This document shows, in pieces, positions 21,900 through 33,165 of a DNA stretch of 64,000 nt. The stretch covers positions 62,001 through 126,000 of the forward strand of contig JAAEAF010002610.1 in assembly GCA_011037195.1 (NCBI GenBank). Direction: 5' to 3'. Made by a program: the position numbers and the translations under genes. The notes under the pieces were generated by a model that searched no databases, was not told the DNA's origin, and saw only the letters and a list, made by a program, of their open reading frames with translations. The stretch's first letter is position 1, and each line of letters starts with the position of its first letter. The stretch comes from Triatoma infestans. Lineage: Eukaryota; Arthropoda; Insecta; Hemiptera; Reduviidae.

Positions 21900-22430
21900 G
21901 TTATTTGAAGACTTTCAGCGATTCCAGTCCATTTTCATCAAAAATGGAGAGTATCACATTCTTTAGTCTTTTGATGTTGTCAGAGACGTTGATCCAAGCA
22001 ATCACCATGACTTTATTCACTCCTCATTGTTGTAAACAATCCATTTCCATCTCCAGTATCGATTCTCTTAAAAAATGGATCTTCTGATTTTTTTTTTTCT
22101 ATTTCAAACAAAATATATTAAATAATGCGTTGAACAAGTTCCATCCGTTAAATTCATGGGGAACACATTCATCATAACGCCAAATGAATCCAGCTTTTTG
22201 CAGATGCTGAAATATATAGGCATATGAAATTTATAATTTGTTTGCGATCTCGTGGACTGTGCGAATGGATTTTCTGTAATTTGCCCTATAATTCCACATC
22301 TTCTAGAGGATGTCTTTCAGATTAAAATCTCCAGTTCTTAACTTGACTTTCAATTAATGCGCAGTCCTTTTTCCAACAAAGCCTTCATCATAGATAGAGG
22401 GAATCTTATTTGTGATTTGGACAGCCTTCT
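21900..22430 (-). pseudogene. mariner transposase N-terminal remnant
   Basis: On the minus strand, 22320 to 22160 reads MWNYRANYRKSIRTVHEIAN, then FQHLQKAGFIWRYDECVPHEF. This is the mariner paired helix-turn-helix followed by the VPHEL phrase. Downstream (about 22080-22000) broken frames give FLRESILEMEMDCLQQ, or in the next frame GDGNGLF, corresponding to the TGDEKW box with the first catalytic Asp. Many stops. It differs from the 18648-19500 remnant and could be a different subfamily. Confidence 0.6.
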
Positions 22431-25280
22431 TTCTTTCTCGAATTACATAAAAATACAAATTATTAATTAACATTTTGCCCTTACGCGGAAAGCTTATGTT
22501 TGTAAACATTTAAAATTCACCTGGTGTAAATTTTCCGCTGAACTTTCTTGCTTTCTACGAACTTTCCGGAAAAAATCGATAAATGAATTACATGAAATTA
22601 GCATTTCTTAAAAAAACAAAAAAAACAACAAACCTAACAGCCAACAAATGAAAGTGGAGTAATAATGATCATCATATTACATCTAGAGCCTCATCTAACC
22701 GGACGTTACATGAATGCTTGGATTGTTTCCAAGCTCTGACGCGTAACTGCATCCTCTTTTATTTAAATAATATTTCGTTTGAATAAAATATTAATGCACT
22801 TCACAATTTTGTATGTTTTTATAATTTTGTTTAACTTTGTTTATAAGTTTATTGTTTGAAATACAAAATTCTATAAGAACAGTTTAGTAACAGTTTGTGA
22901 AATATTGTTTCAAACAAGTTTGTCAGTATTGTTCGACAAAGTTCTATAAACTTCCGGTAATGAATGCGGAGAGGTAAGTTTCACTTAGTTTAATTTGAAA
23001 GTGGATTAGTGTGGTTATGTAATGATCGATTTTCAGATTATTTACCTTAGATTACTTCTAGAAATTTAAATAGCACTTTCTCGCAAAATTAATTGAAATT
23101 GATAATAATTAAATATTAGGTCCGAATCAGGAGATTATTGGATATATATTTTCTTGTAAATGCTTTAATTGTATTTCACAGTGTTGCACATTTAATAATA
23201 GATTTTTAGTTTCTCTAAAACTGCTAGGGGAGTCTACTCCCCTGGTGGAGGACGGTCTGGAGAACCTAAAATTCTCCAGAACCTCCTAGTAGATATCAAT
23301 CAATCGTCCTGAATTCCCTTGAATACGAAGAAATATGTTTAGCCTAACTAAATCTTTATAAGTTTCCATCTAAATACAACAACCAACGGTACCAATTCTG
23401 TGAATATTGCTTTCCTTTTTTTGCGATATTCTTGAATACGGCTCACAAGTTTTCTTTTCAAATATACTAACTGTATATTTGTTTGAATTCAGAAGACGCG
23501 ATGGTAAGTGCTAAGACTAGGTTCTCTGTCAGCTTCCACCCATTCCGTAGCGTCTTTTTCCCATTTCGTGTATTTTATTTTTTTATTATCATAATCCCAG
23601 GAAACCATTCTTGATCAAAGAGTTTCTAAGTGCACTTTCTAGGTATCAAAATTTTCGTAGCCTACAGTCTACGTACATTCCATAGTATTGGATATGGATT
23701 CTTGCTCAAATTAATTTTTTAACAAGCTTAAACTTCTGTATCATAATGTTTTAAGGACCCTTCTAATTTCCCACTTTTCTGTGACCTTGGCCTATAATCT
23801 GTCCATTAATAAGGTAAAGCTATTTAAATATAATTTAAATTATTTTCGCATATAAAATGATATTTACATATTGAATTCACGCCAGGTGTCGGGCATGTTT
23901 GTCATATAATTCCATTAAAATGTTTACCTCATTTTGTCTGATATTTGACCTCTGTGTTCACGAGAGCAGAACTACTAGCATCGTCATATTACCTACATTG
24001 CAACTTCAACACAAAGAACACTAGAAGGAACTTCTGCCAAACTCATATGGTGGAAATGTGCCTGTAAGAAGTAGTTACCAATAAGGTACTGAAAGCTTAT
24101 CTTTCTATCAGTAATTTTGCCGCAAGAAGCCCTGCGCTTCTATTCCATTAATATTCCTGTCAGAAAATCGGCTACGATCCGGAAGACATTAATACTGGCG
24201 ATTTAGATTGGTCCACTAAGGTACCAACTTGGATAAACAGCAGGGTTGCCTTATTTGCAAGGAGAATGCATCCTTTGCAGAACATCAATTCATCTCAAGA
24301 AGAGAGTACAGCTGAATCGTTTTTGTTATGTCTTGTCCTGTAGAATTACAGTTTGAAATCTATTTTAGAGGAGGGTCTTTGAGGATCTTAGCTTGGAGAT
24401 GCTACGGTTGTAATGGGGGATCCGAATCATTAAGATTCGTGAGGATCCGAAGTACCTAGTTACTCGCTACCTAGGCCAAACTAGGGAGGGAGATTCTATA
24501 TACAGGTGAGCTAGCCCTGGCAAGAACAGTTTTTAATACCAGTGAGAAGACAACATTCTACTTTCTAATTTTCAGCCAGTCTGTCTCTCTCTTAATTATT
24601 CTCTCGCTGCCTTATTCTCTAACTTCTATTAACATTATAAAAGTCCTTGTAGTTTGTGTTTGTTATTCATTATACAGTGTTCAGCACATCTACTAGTTTA
24701 TTTCTTCTTCATTATTCTTAAATTCATTCTCTCTATTTCTCTTCTTCACACTTCCATACGGTTAAATAATTTAAGCAGGCGACTTCTTTATTATTATCTA
24801 ATATCTAACAAAATATAATCTGTGAAATTTTTTTTTTTAATTAAAAATTAAAAAGAAAAAAATTTATAATCTTATTAGAGGATGTTAACCCCCTTTTTGG
24901 TTGGGGGAAAATACTGTTTGGTGGCTTCCCTCCATCATATGTTTTTTTTTCCTTTTAATATATACATTTCCCCCCTATTTCGCACTAAGCGCCATGTATT
25001 ATGTAATATTTTTAACATAGAACCAGGCCTTTACAGCAAGGAAGACTTGCAGTTTGCATTTTTAACATTGCCCGCTTTATTAACAAAAATATACTTGCAA
25101 GATATAGCAAAAGAACATAAAAAGCATCATATAATATAAAGAGAGAAGGACATAAAAGATTTTTTAGCGAAAATAAACGCGCCAGTAAATATATATATAT
25201 ATATATAAAATAAAGAAGTGATAATGCAATTTTCTTTTCTTTTTGCGTCGACTTTTTTTTGAGTCATTCAGCAATTCTCT
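22431..25280. other. long stretch without a supported gene; twin hairpins at 23226-23280
   Basis: Mostly AT-rich. Two adjacent perfect short inverted repeats lie at 23226-23243 ('aggggag'...'ctcccct') and 23256-23280 ('tctggagaa'...'ttctccaga'). There is an (AT)n run at 25189-25207. The region 24350-24550 is less AT-rich but has no long open frame. The frame at 24882-25139 (85 codons) is not recognisable. Confidence 0.5.
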
Positions 25281-26067
25281 TTACTTCCTCTTACTAGGAA
25301 TCGTGTCATATTCTTGATATCGAGTTTTCACCGGAAATACACGTTTTCACGATGTCCCCAGAGTTCAAAAAAGTGGTTTCGAGAAAATAGTCCGTATGTA
25401 TGTGTGTACAGTATAGCTCAAAAACTAAGAATTGCAGAAAGTTCAAACTTGATATTCCATTTTGGTACCGCCTGGCATCCGACAGGAGTTATCTGTGAAA
25501 TTACCTCAATCGAAAGTACCCTTTACTGAATGTTTTTTTTTTTTCATTGATGCGTGTTTCTTAAAAATGACTCCAACGATTTTTTGTAAAAGTTATAACT
25601 TTTTATTTGAAACATTTCTTCGGAAAAATCCATTTAAGATGGTTTTTGGATGAGGGACAGGGTCATGTTTTTCCTCTAAAGTGCTATTTTAGTTTATTAC
25701 ACAATGCTATCATGTAAATAATATCAATTAGAATTAAATATGTTGTCAAAATTCTGAGTTTGAAAGAAATCGGTTGACCGGAAGTTATTTCAGTTTTCTA
25801 GGATTTTATACCTAAGAACACCGACGGATTTCATTAAATTTATTAAACTAACTATGAATACAGAGATGTTTCACTTTTATTGGGGTCTTTTTTCCGAGAA
25901 AAAGTTCATTTAAAGAAGTTTTTTGGATGGGGGGGGGGAACCTGAGTGCAATGGTTTCACAGGCCGGAGACGTGACATTAAGACCGTGTTTATTTTAGAA
26001 TAAAAAATTGCAATCTGTAAACTGCAGTAAGAGAAAGTCATGTGAGTGTTTCACATCAGATTTTTGT
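25281..26067 (+). repeat. RepA copy with internal deletion
   Basis: Starts 'acttcctcttactagg' (the palindrome is deleted to half), then 'cgagttttcaccggaaat', 'agtatagctcaaaaac' and one ACCGGAAGT at about 25777. It ends 'gtgagtgtttcacatcagattttt' at 26067. Its 3' end abuts the 47-bp minisatellite. Confidence 0.85.
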
Positions 26068-26070
26068 TTG

Positions 26071-26399
26071 TACTTCAATTCAAGCTGTTACTGGCTTACT
26101 TAGATTCAATCCTATGGTACTTCAATTCAAGCTGTTACTGACTTACTTAGATTCAATCCTATGGTACTTCAATTCAAGCTGTTACTGACTTACTTAGATT
26201 CAATCCTATGGTACTTCAATTCAAGCTGCTACTGACTTACTTAGATTCAATCCTATGGTACTTCAATTCAGGCTGTTACTGACTTACTTAGATTCAATCC
26301 TATGGTACTTCAATTCAAGCTGTTACTGACTTACTTAGATTCAATCCTATGGTACTTCAATTCAAGCTGTTACTGACTTACTTAGATTCACTCCTATGG
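26071..26399. repeat. 47-bp minisatellite, 7 units
   Basis: Seven head-to-tail copies starting at 26071, 26118, 26165, 26212, 26259, 26306 and 26353, each beginning 'tacttcaattcaagctg' and ending 'caatcctatgg'. The copies differ by only a few single substitutions, so the array is young or homogenised. It starts four bases after the end of a RepA copy. Confidence 0.95.
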
Positions 26400-26875
26400 T
26401 ACTGTAAATTAAAATTGCCAGATTTAAAACTAACTGCTTCATATATACATATTCATACAGAACTTACCAACTAACTGAGGTGGACTACTCAGTTGATGTC
26501 ACCTCCTAAACCTAAACCTAAATAATTAAAAACTAGTATGCACTATTTAAATCAGTATATACTAAGGGATGGGTCATGCAATTCTCTACAATCGATTTGA
26601 AATCTTTTTCCTAAGAAATTACTATTTTTACTAGCTATTTTAGTTGCTGTCAACTAACTAGATATGTTTAGGAATATATCTATCTACTTTATAATAATCG
26701 ATTTCGAGAAAATCTTAAAAAAAAAAGGGGGGGGGGGGGAACCATTCAGCAAGTCAGACCTCCACATTTTGACAGTTACTTACTTAAATGAAAAATCAAG
26801 TTTAAACTTCCTAATAATTTTTCAGTCTTGAGATGTATATGTATATAATCATATTCCTAAAAACATAACATTTTT
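26400..26875. other. no recognisable feature; poly-A/poly-G junction
   Basis: AT-rich with an A run leading directly into a G run (about 26717-26739). Confidence 0.5.
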
Positions 26876-27001
26876 TACTTCCTCTTACTCCTAGGAAGAG
26901 GAAGTATTGTAATCGTGTCAAATTTTCGATATCGAGTTTTCACCGGAAATATCCGTTTTGGGGTCCCCTGAGTCCAAAAAAGTGGTTTTTAGCAAATGGT
27001 C

Positions 27002-27037
<36 letters not shown>

Positions 27038-27590
27038 GTATGTGAACAGCATAGCTCAAAAACGAAAAATCATAGAAAGTTCAAACGTGATATTCCTTTG
27101 GTATCACCAGGGATCTGACAGAATGTTATCTGTCAAAATTCCACAACCGGAAGTACCACTTTACTAGTTTTTTTTTTTTTTACTTTTTTGCGATTTTCTC
27201 AAAAATGGCTCCGATGATTTTCTTGAAACTTCTTATATAAACTACTCATATAAAGATCTACAACTTTTATTTAAAACATTTCTCTAGGATCATTCATTTA
27301 AGGGCACTTTTAGGGAAGGGGTGGGATTATGTTTTTCTTTAAAGTGCTATCATAGTTGATTACACATTTCTATCATCCAAACAAAATTAATTAGAAATAA
27401 ATAGATGGCCAAACTTCCAAGTTTCAAGAAAATTAGTAAACCGGAAGTGCGCTTTTACTGGACAGTTTTTTCAGTTTTCATCGTATTTGAATTAATTTGG
27501 TACACTAACTATAAAATGTGTCAATTATAATTTTGATAACTGGAGTAAGAGAAATTCGTGTGAGTGTTTCACATCACATTTTTTTTTTTT
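26876..27590 (+). repeat. RepA, well-preserved copy with one module
   Basis: Begins with the palindrome 'cttcctcttactcctagg', a 23-bp (GT)n run (27002-27024), 'aacagcatagctcaaaaacg' and two ACCGGAAGT motifs (about 27142, 27439). It ends 'gtgagtgtttcacatcac' with a T run at 27581-27590. It is close in sequence to 3586-4580, but one internal module is missing. Confidence 0.85.
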
Positions 27591-28412
27591 AGTATTACTC
27601 GTCCTCAAAAGATGTATTTTCCGGTGAAAATTGAATTTCAAAAAATTGTATACGAGCATATTATTTTATCTTAAAGCAATTAGAGAATTGTAAAAATGAA
27701 TGTGATGGCCGTGGCAGTGCTTTATTTTGTTTTTGTTTATATAAAATAGATATTGCCCCACATAGCGCTCAGTTGTGATCTCTAGAGTGACGACATCACA
27801 TATGTTATCATGTCGTTCAAACTATAAAGTAACTTCATTACTTTTATGGTGGAGTCTGTTCTCAGAGTTAGATAATAAGTAGCTGCATTAGCGCCTAGTT
27901 CCTTATCTTAAAAATAGAAAAATAGTCTGGTGTGAAACACATACAGATCGTTTCTCAACTATTAATTGATAAAAATTGTTCAGATTTTTACAATATAGAG
28001 TTTATTTGACATGATATTGTAGTGCTAGAGGATCAGCAAAAATAAGTACGGTAGTCTAAATAGCTTGTTCCTTTATCAAAATATAAAATCAATTTTACTG
28101 GTAAAATTTGACAATCCACATAATGTGTAATAAGTAAACAAAGTTAAAAAAATCTGAAAAAGGAAACAATATAAAAAAAATCGTCTGTATGGTCGCTAAC
28201 ATTGGAAAGTTTAACTAAAATAGTTGGTGGCGATTTGGAGAAAATCTGACGAACTTAAAAAAAAAAAAAAACAGTCATTAAATAATACAACCGTCTGATG
28301 GATTTTGATCGCGCCGGGATCCTCTCCACACGAAATGTAAAATTGAAACTTTCTGTAATTATTGTTTTTTTTTTTCAATATATCTTCAGTATAGAATCTA
28401 GATACAGACAAA
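27591..28412. other. mostly unassigned; minus-strand RepA scraps
   Basis: At 27606-27650 about 40 bp match the RepA start on the minus strand ('ttttccggtgaaaattgaat'). At 27922-27960 the RepA 3' phrase appears on the minus strand ('tctggtgtgaaacac'). The rest is AT-rich without signal. Confidence 0.5.
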
Positions 28413-28425
28413 GATATACCATCCA

Positions 28426-28893
28426 TAGTTGTTGTGGTGGTTGGTTCCGCAGAGCTGGAAAGCACCAGAGACATTTTCCGTGATAGCCTGCTTCATTTTG
28501 TCGTCATCGACCGCTTTCGGGCGTTCGCCCATCTTCAGGAAGCGTTTTTCAGACAGTGTGACAACACAGACTTGCACAGAGCAAATTCAGTTTTACACAC
28601 TCGTCCTATCTTCTTTCTTCCTTTTCCATTTGTGAATTGCTGCAGTATGGGAATCGTAAGTTTCCCCCCTTAAAAGCTCGGGAAAATTGGACCACATAAT
28701 TCTATCACGGCCCACTCACATGCAAGCGGACACTGGAGAATGGTATTAAGCCTCGAGTGTGTAAAACTGAATTTGCTCTGTGCAATTCTGTGTTGTCACA
28801 CCGTCTGAAAAGCGCATCCTGAAGATGGGCGAACGCTCGGAACCGGTCGATGACCACAAAATGAAGCAGGCTACCACGGAAAATGTCTGTGAT
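28426..28893 (-). mobile_element. family A fold-back element with 13-bp target duplication
   Basis: Flanked by the perfect direct repeat 'gatataccatcca' (28413-28425 and 28891-28903). The first bases of the right copy may be shared with the element. The left arm 28428-28603 and right arm 28754-28893 are reverse complements, around a 150-bp spacer (28604-28753). The arm next to the left duplication has the full (GTT)n/'ggttccgcagagctgg' end. The other arm lacks the last 40 bp. This asymmetry fits retroposition on the minus strand with the AAC tail as the 3' end. Both arms bear ribozyme-like cores: GAAAG on the minus strand at 28501-28540, and GGAAC in the plus core at 28815-28852. Confidence 0.85.
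28604..28753 (+). repeat. 150-bp spacer unit in the loop of the fold-back
   Basis: Begins 'tcctatcttctttcttcc' and ends 'ggtattaagcc'. It is repeated at 29101-29262 outside any fold-back arm, so it is an independent dispersed unit. It sits at the axis of symmetry of the palindrome. Confidence 0.8.
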
Positions 28894-29100
28894 ATACCAT
28901 CCACTCTGATGAAAACTCAATATTAGAAAATCTGAAAGAATTTGCAATGTCTCCTCTTACAGGATAAATCCTGTAAAAGACTGAAACCTTCGTGGTTTGG
29001 TAGATCTGACCTTTTCCCATATTGCCAGGTTCTAGAACAACCTGATAGAAAAGTCGCAGTGATTGGTTTTTTTTTTGTTTTTTTTTGTAATAAAAAGATG

Positions 29101-29262
29101 GGACCTATCTTCTTTCTTCCTCTTCCATTTGTGAATTGCTGTACTATGGGAATCGTAAGTTTTCCCCCCTTAAAAGCTCGGGAAAATTGGACCACAAATT
29201 CTATCACGGTCCACTCACATGCAAGCGGAAACTGGAGGATGTTATTAAGCCTCGCCGAGTGT
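29101..29262 (+). repeat. second copy of the 150-bp spacer unit
   Basis: Shares 'gtgaattgctg', 'tatgggaatcgtaagtttt', 'aaaagctcgggaaaattgg' and 'actcacatgcaagcgg' with 28604-28753 at about 90% identity. The flanks are unrelated to the fold-back arms, except that both are followed by 'gagtgt'. Long open frames on both strands here (28942-29292 plus, 28923-29330 minus) follow from the repeat and are not supported as genes. Confidence 0.75.
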
Positions 29263-30789
29263 CTACAGCCACTCATATATGTTAGAGAGTGAAAATTAGG
29301 CCACACTTTAGTGAAACATTTTATAACCAATGCTGCGATTCTCGCCTGTATTGATCTAGAATTTGAATTAACAATACCCTGAACAAAACTATAGCAATAC
29401 TGACTTTGTGTCGGTTTATATGAAACTACGAATACATTCTCATCCGAAAAGTCCAGTGTTTTTATGAAAGTAGCATTGGTAGCCTGAATGATAATAAAAG
29501 CTTTTCCTCTCCTTCCCCTTACTCCTGGCCCTTAGTTTTATTTAAATCAGTCATGTCTAATAAAAATAAATAAATAAAATAAATCAGCGAAAAGTTGGCA
29601 GGTGGATATTGACGAGTGGCTGGGGAAGCTGGGGTCTAGGTTGAGCGAGGGGGATTGGTGGGACAGAGTTTTGGAGACAGGAAGTGGTCTGACGGTAACC
29701 CATAAAAGGAGAAACCGGAAGAAGTAAGTTAAATAAAATTATATATATATATATATATATTAGTCTTATTACTTATTGTTTCACTGGAATTGTTTTTGAA
29801 TAAATCAAATATAAAGTAATAGCTAAGTTTTGGAATAAGTTCTAAAAGTTAGTTTAAGTTAAAATAATAAGTTGTGGCCATTGGACTACGACAGAAATAG
29901 ACAAAATTCTTAGTTCACATTCTTGGATGTAGACTGACTCAGTTTGGAGGGAATATAAATAAACCTAGTACTTACTTACACACACAGCTAACAGGGAGTT
30001 GGTGAAGGAGGCAAGCAGGCACATGGTGTGTTGTGTATTGCCTGATGTTTGTTTACCTTTCTCTTATTATTACTGGATCAACTAAAAATATTGGGTCGCC
30101 GGAGCGTATTGTTGTTATCACACCTGTCTGTCTATACCTGTAAACATACAACTCCAACCTACTACCTTCACCTACCTAAAATTAACATAATAATATTTGT
30201 TACATACATACATACATAGCTATTCCATTTAACTTACTTAACAAAATTATCTTCTGCTTTATACAACTTGAACAGGGACTTATATATTCAAAAACCTATT
30301 GTAATTAATACTTTCAGTCACTATTAACTTTCTTGAGAATAAATACTGAAAAAACAGTAGAAATTTAATTAGTGTGGCTTTCCGGGCTGGTACAGACATC
30401 ATAAGAATTAATGATTTTTTTTTTTTTTATTCCACATTGTGCCCGCCAATCAAGAGTTATTTATTAATGAAAAAAAAATTGTCTCATTTTTACTTTCTCT
30501 TTATACATGGGATTAAATTTGATTGGGCAACTTCAGGAGATAGACTATGGTCTTAAGTAACTGAAAGCTTACCAACACATAATTTTTATTAAATTAATAC
30601 TTGTTAAATTTTAGCACACTTCATGACTAAAATTAATTATTAATTTGTGCTTTACCTTGATATTTTGTATTTGTTACTTATCTAATATAGATTGTGACTA
30701 TCTATATTCATGTGTTGGAAGGAACATTGCAGCGGATGATCAATTATTTAAAAAAAATTAAAATTGTTTAATTAATTATTTGATTCTTT
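29263..30789. other. no recognisable feature
   Basis: AT-rich, with an (AT)n run at 29739-29760 and CATACATA near 30205-30216. No open frame above 61 codons. Confidence 0.5.
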
Positions 30790-32005
30790 CTTTTAGTAAG
30801 AGAAAGTATTGTAGTCGTGTCAAATTTTCGATATTGAGTTTTCACCGGAAATATCCGTTTTGAGGGCCCCTGAGCCCAAAAAAGTGGTGTTTAGCAAATG
30901 GTCTGTGTGTGTGTATGTGTGTATATGAACAGCATAGCCAAAAACGAAAAATCGTAGAAAGTTCAAACGTGATATTCCGTTTGTGTATCACCATGGGATC
31001 TGTCAGTGCGTTATCTGTCAAAATTCCTCTACCGCAAGTACCACTTTACTGAATGGTTTATACACTTTATGCAATTTTCTCAAAAATGGCTCCGATGATT
31101 TTCTTTAAACTTGGTATATCAACTACACATACAACTTTTGATCTACAAATTTTTATTTCAAACATTTCTCCGGGAAAATGCATTTAAGGGGGCACCTTTA
31201 GTGGGTGGGGGTAGGTGGGTTGTCCTCTAAAGTGCTATTTCAGTTTATTCCACAATTCTATCTGCTAAATAATATTAATTAGAATTAAATATGTTGCTGA
31301 AATTCCAAGTTTAAAGAAAATCAGAAGACCGGAAGTGTGTACTTCTGCTATTTTTCTAAAACGCTCGAACGATTTTCTTTAAAACTTGGTATATCAACTA
31401 CTCATACAAGGATCTACAATTTTTATGTAAATCTCTTCTCCGGGAAAATGCATTTAAGGGCACTTTTGGGGGAGGGAAGGGGTTAGGTTGCCCTCTAAAG
31501 TGCTATTTCAGTTTATCACACAATTCTATCAACTAAATAATATTAAGTAGAATTAAATATGTTACCAAAATTCAGAGTTAGGAAAACATCGGTTGACCGG
31601 AAGTGCGTTTTTACTGAACATTTTTTTCAGTTTTCTGCGATTTACTTAAAAGCAGCTTCACCTATTTTCTTTAAACTTAGTGTACCTACTATACATATAA
31701 AGAGCTACAACTTGTATTCGAAACATTTCTTCGAGAAAATTCATTTACGGTGGCTTTTGGAGGAGGGGGTTGTCTTCCTCAAAAATGCTATTATTACTTT
31801 CTGTTCTTAATTTGTATTTATTTTAGTTTAATTTATTATACAATTTTATCATCTAAATAATATTAATTAGAATTAAGTATGTTGACAAAATTCGAAGTTT
31901 AAAGAAAATCAGTTCAACGGAACTGAGTTTGTACAGTTAAACAATTTTTTCAGTTTTCTGCAATTTTCTCCATAAAAACAACGGTGGGTTTCTTTGCACA
32001 CCAAT
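30790..32005 (+). repeat. RepA copy with three internal modules
   Basis: Starts 'agtaagagaaagtattg' and has 'gagttttcaccggaaat'. The module 'gattttctttaaact'... 'aatattaattagaattaaat' occurs three times, at about 31095, 31375 and 31655, each about 280-300 bp. Two intact ACCGGAAGT motifs lie at about 31327 and 31595, and a broken one at 31915. The terminal phrase is lost. This copy shows that the family varies by tandem gain or loss of the module. Confidence 0.85.
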
Positions 32006-32025
32006 GTCTAAGTATACATTTCTAA

Positions 32026-32109
32026 TTTTGTCTTCATGATTTCCATTGTACTTTATTTCGGTAGTTCTATTTTAGTATGTATCATGTATACGGTCAACTT
32101 TTTTGCAAA
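32026..32109 (+). repeat. 84-bp direct repeat, copy 1
   Basis: 'tcttcatgatttccattgt' through 'caacttttttgcaaa' is repeated at 32612-32695 with about 90% identity. Copy 1 is immediately followed by a family A scrap. Confidence 0.8.
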
Positions 32110-32170
32110 CGAAACCGGTCGATAACAACAAAAAGAAGCAGGCTATCATGGAAAATATCTGTGAAACTTT
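32104..32170 (+). mobile_element. family A fold-back scrap
   Basis: About 60 bp containing 'gaaaccggtcgataac' and 'gaagcaggctatcatgg', the GAAAC side of the ribozyme-like core and the following arm. The CTGANGA box and stem II are missing. Confidence 0.7.
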
Positions 32171-32611
32171 GTTAAAACTGAAACTTTGGTTTCTCCAGAA
32201 TCTGAACATCTCTATAATGAGATTGGTGAATTAAAATTGAAAACTTTGTTCTTTCAGTGGTTCTTCTGGCCTAGCTATTCTACTTTTGTATTCTAGGATT
32301 TTTTTGTGGGGTAATTATTCACCTTAACATTGTGTATATGTAGTAATGTAATAATTCGAGCAAGATATCAACCTAATATTTTGTGTTATTGTAATTTTAT
32401 TGTTTGTACATGAAGAAAGAACGGTAGGCCACTGTGTGAGGCAAGAAATGAATAACAATAGACTCTTACTAGGTTTGTGAGTACAGCTTTTGCAATCTTA
32501 ACATTATTTATTTCAAAGTTTCAGAATATTTCATACCAAAATATAAACATTATAAAATAGAAACTTTACAAAAGTGGGAGGTTAGTTATGGTAGTATGTT
32601 TATAAGTAGAA
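32171..32611. other. no recognisable feature
   Basis: AT-rich spacer between the two 84-bp direct repeats. Confidence 0.4.
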
Positions 32612-32695
32612 TTTGTCTTCATGATTTCCATTGTGCTTTATTACGGTGGTTCTATTTTAGTATATATCATGTATATGCTCAACTTTTTTGCAAAA
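32612..32695 (+). repeat. 84-bp direct repeat, copy 2
   Basis: Partner of 32026-32109. The spacing is 586 bp. A direct repeat of this length may be the ends of a larger element or a local duplication. It is too long for a target-site duplication. Confidence 0.8.
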
Positions 32696-32976
32696 CAGAT
32701 TCATGGTTTTTATTTATTGTAGATCTGATCCTCTAGTTGTTAAGTAAATATTCTTATTTTTTTATTTTAATTGCCAGAAATATGATTGTTTGCATATTAA
32801 GGATAATATCAAATCAAGCTGATTATGGTATTATTCTCTCTTTGTTAGAGCTTTCTAATAACTTGTCCAGAATATAAAAACCAGATAATGGATAATGGGT
32901 AATAGATAATTAATTACATTTGTGATTCTTATATTAAAAATTATCTGCTCGTTTTTAATCAGCAGCTTGATATAAC

Positions 32977-33154
32977 TTTTTTTTTCCTACGCCATGACTT
33001 CGGCTATACAGCCATTCTGCGTCGTGAGCCCAGTATAAAAAAAGCTGCGCTGGCGATTGATGTTGTTCGTTTAGTTGGATATCCAGGGGGCACGTGTGAA
33101 CAATCTCGGACGCGAACAACTTCACCCCCTCCCCGGGTCCCCATCTAGTGGGGA
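32977..33154 (-). mobile_element. SINE-like retroposon with 11-bp target duplication
   Basis: Flanks 'cttgatataac' (32966-32976) and 'cttgatgtaac' (33155-33165) differ at one base. The minus strand ends in a poly-A (seen as T9 at about 32979-32988). The body is clearly GC-richer than its surroundings. Near the 5' end (minus) 'gttcgcgtcc' is reminiscent of a pol III B box, but no clear A box is visible. Confidence 0.6.
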
Positions 33155-33165
33155 CTTGATGTAAC

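Noticed and set aside
22960..22990. First coding exon (ATG followed by GTAAGT)
   Set aside because: A short ATG stretch before GTAAGT at about 22976 looks like a donor, but such hexamers are expected several times by chance in 64 kb, and nothing downstream supports a gene.
26071..26399. CRISPR-like array
   Set aside because: The 47-bp repeats are directly contiguous with no unique spacers, and the genome is eukaryotic. It is a minisatellite.
28923..29330. 135-codon minus frame and overlapping 116-codon plus frame at 28942-29292
   Set aside because: Both cover the duplicated 150-bp repeat unit and are open on both strands at once. There is no domain, and neither frame is kept in the other copy.
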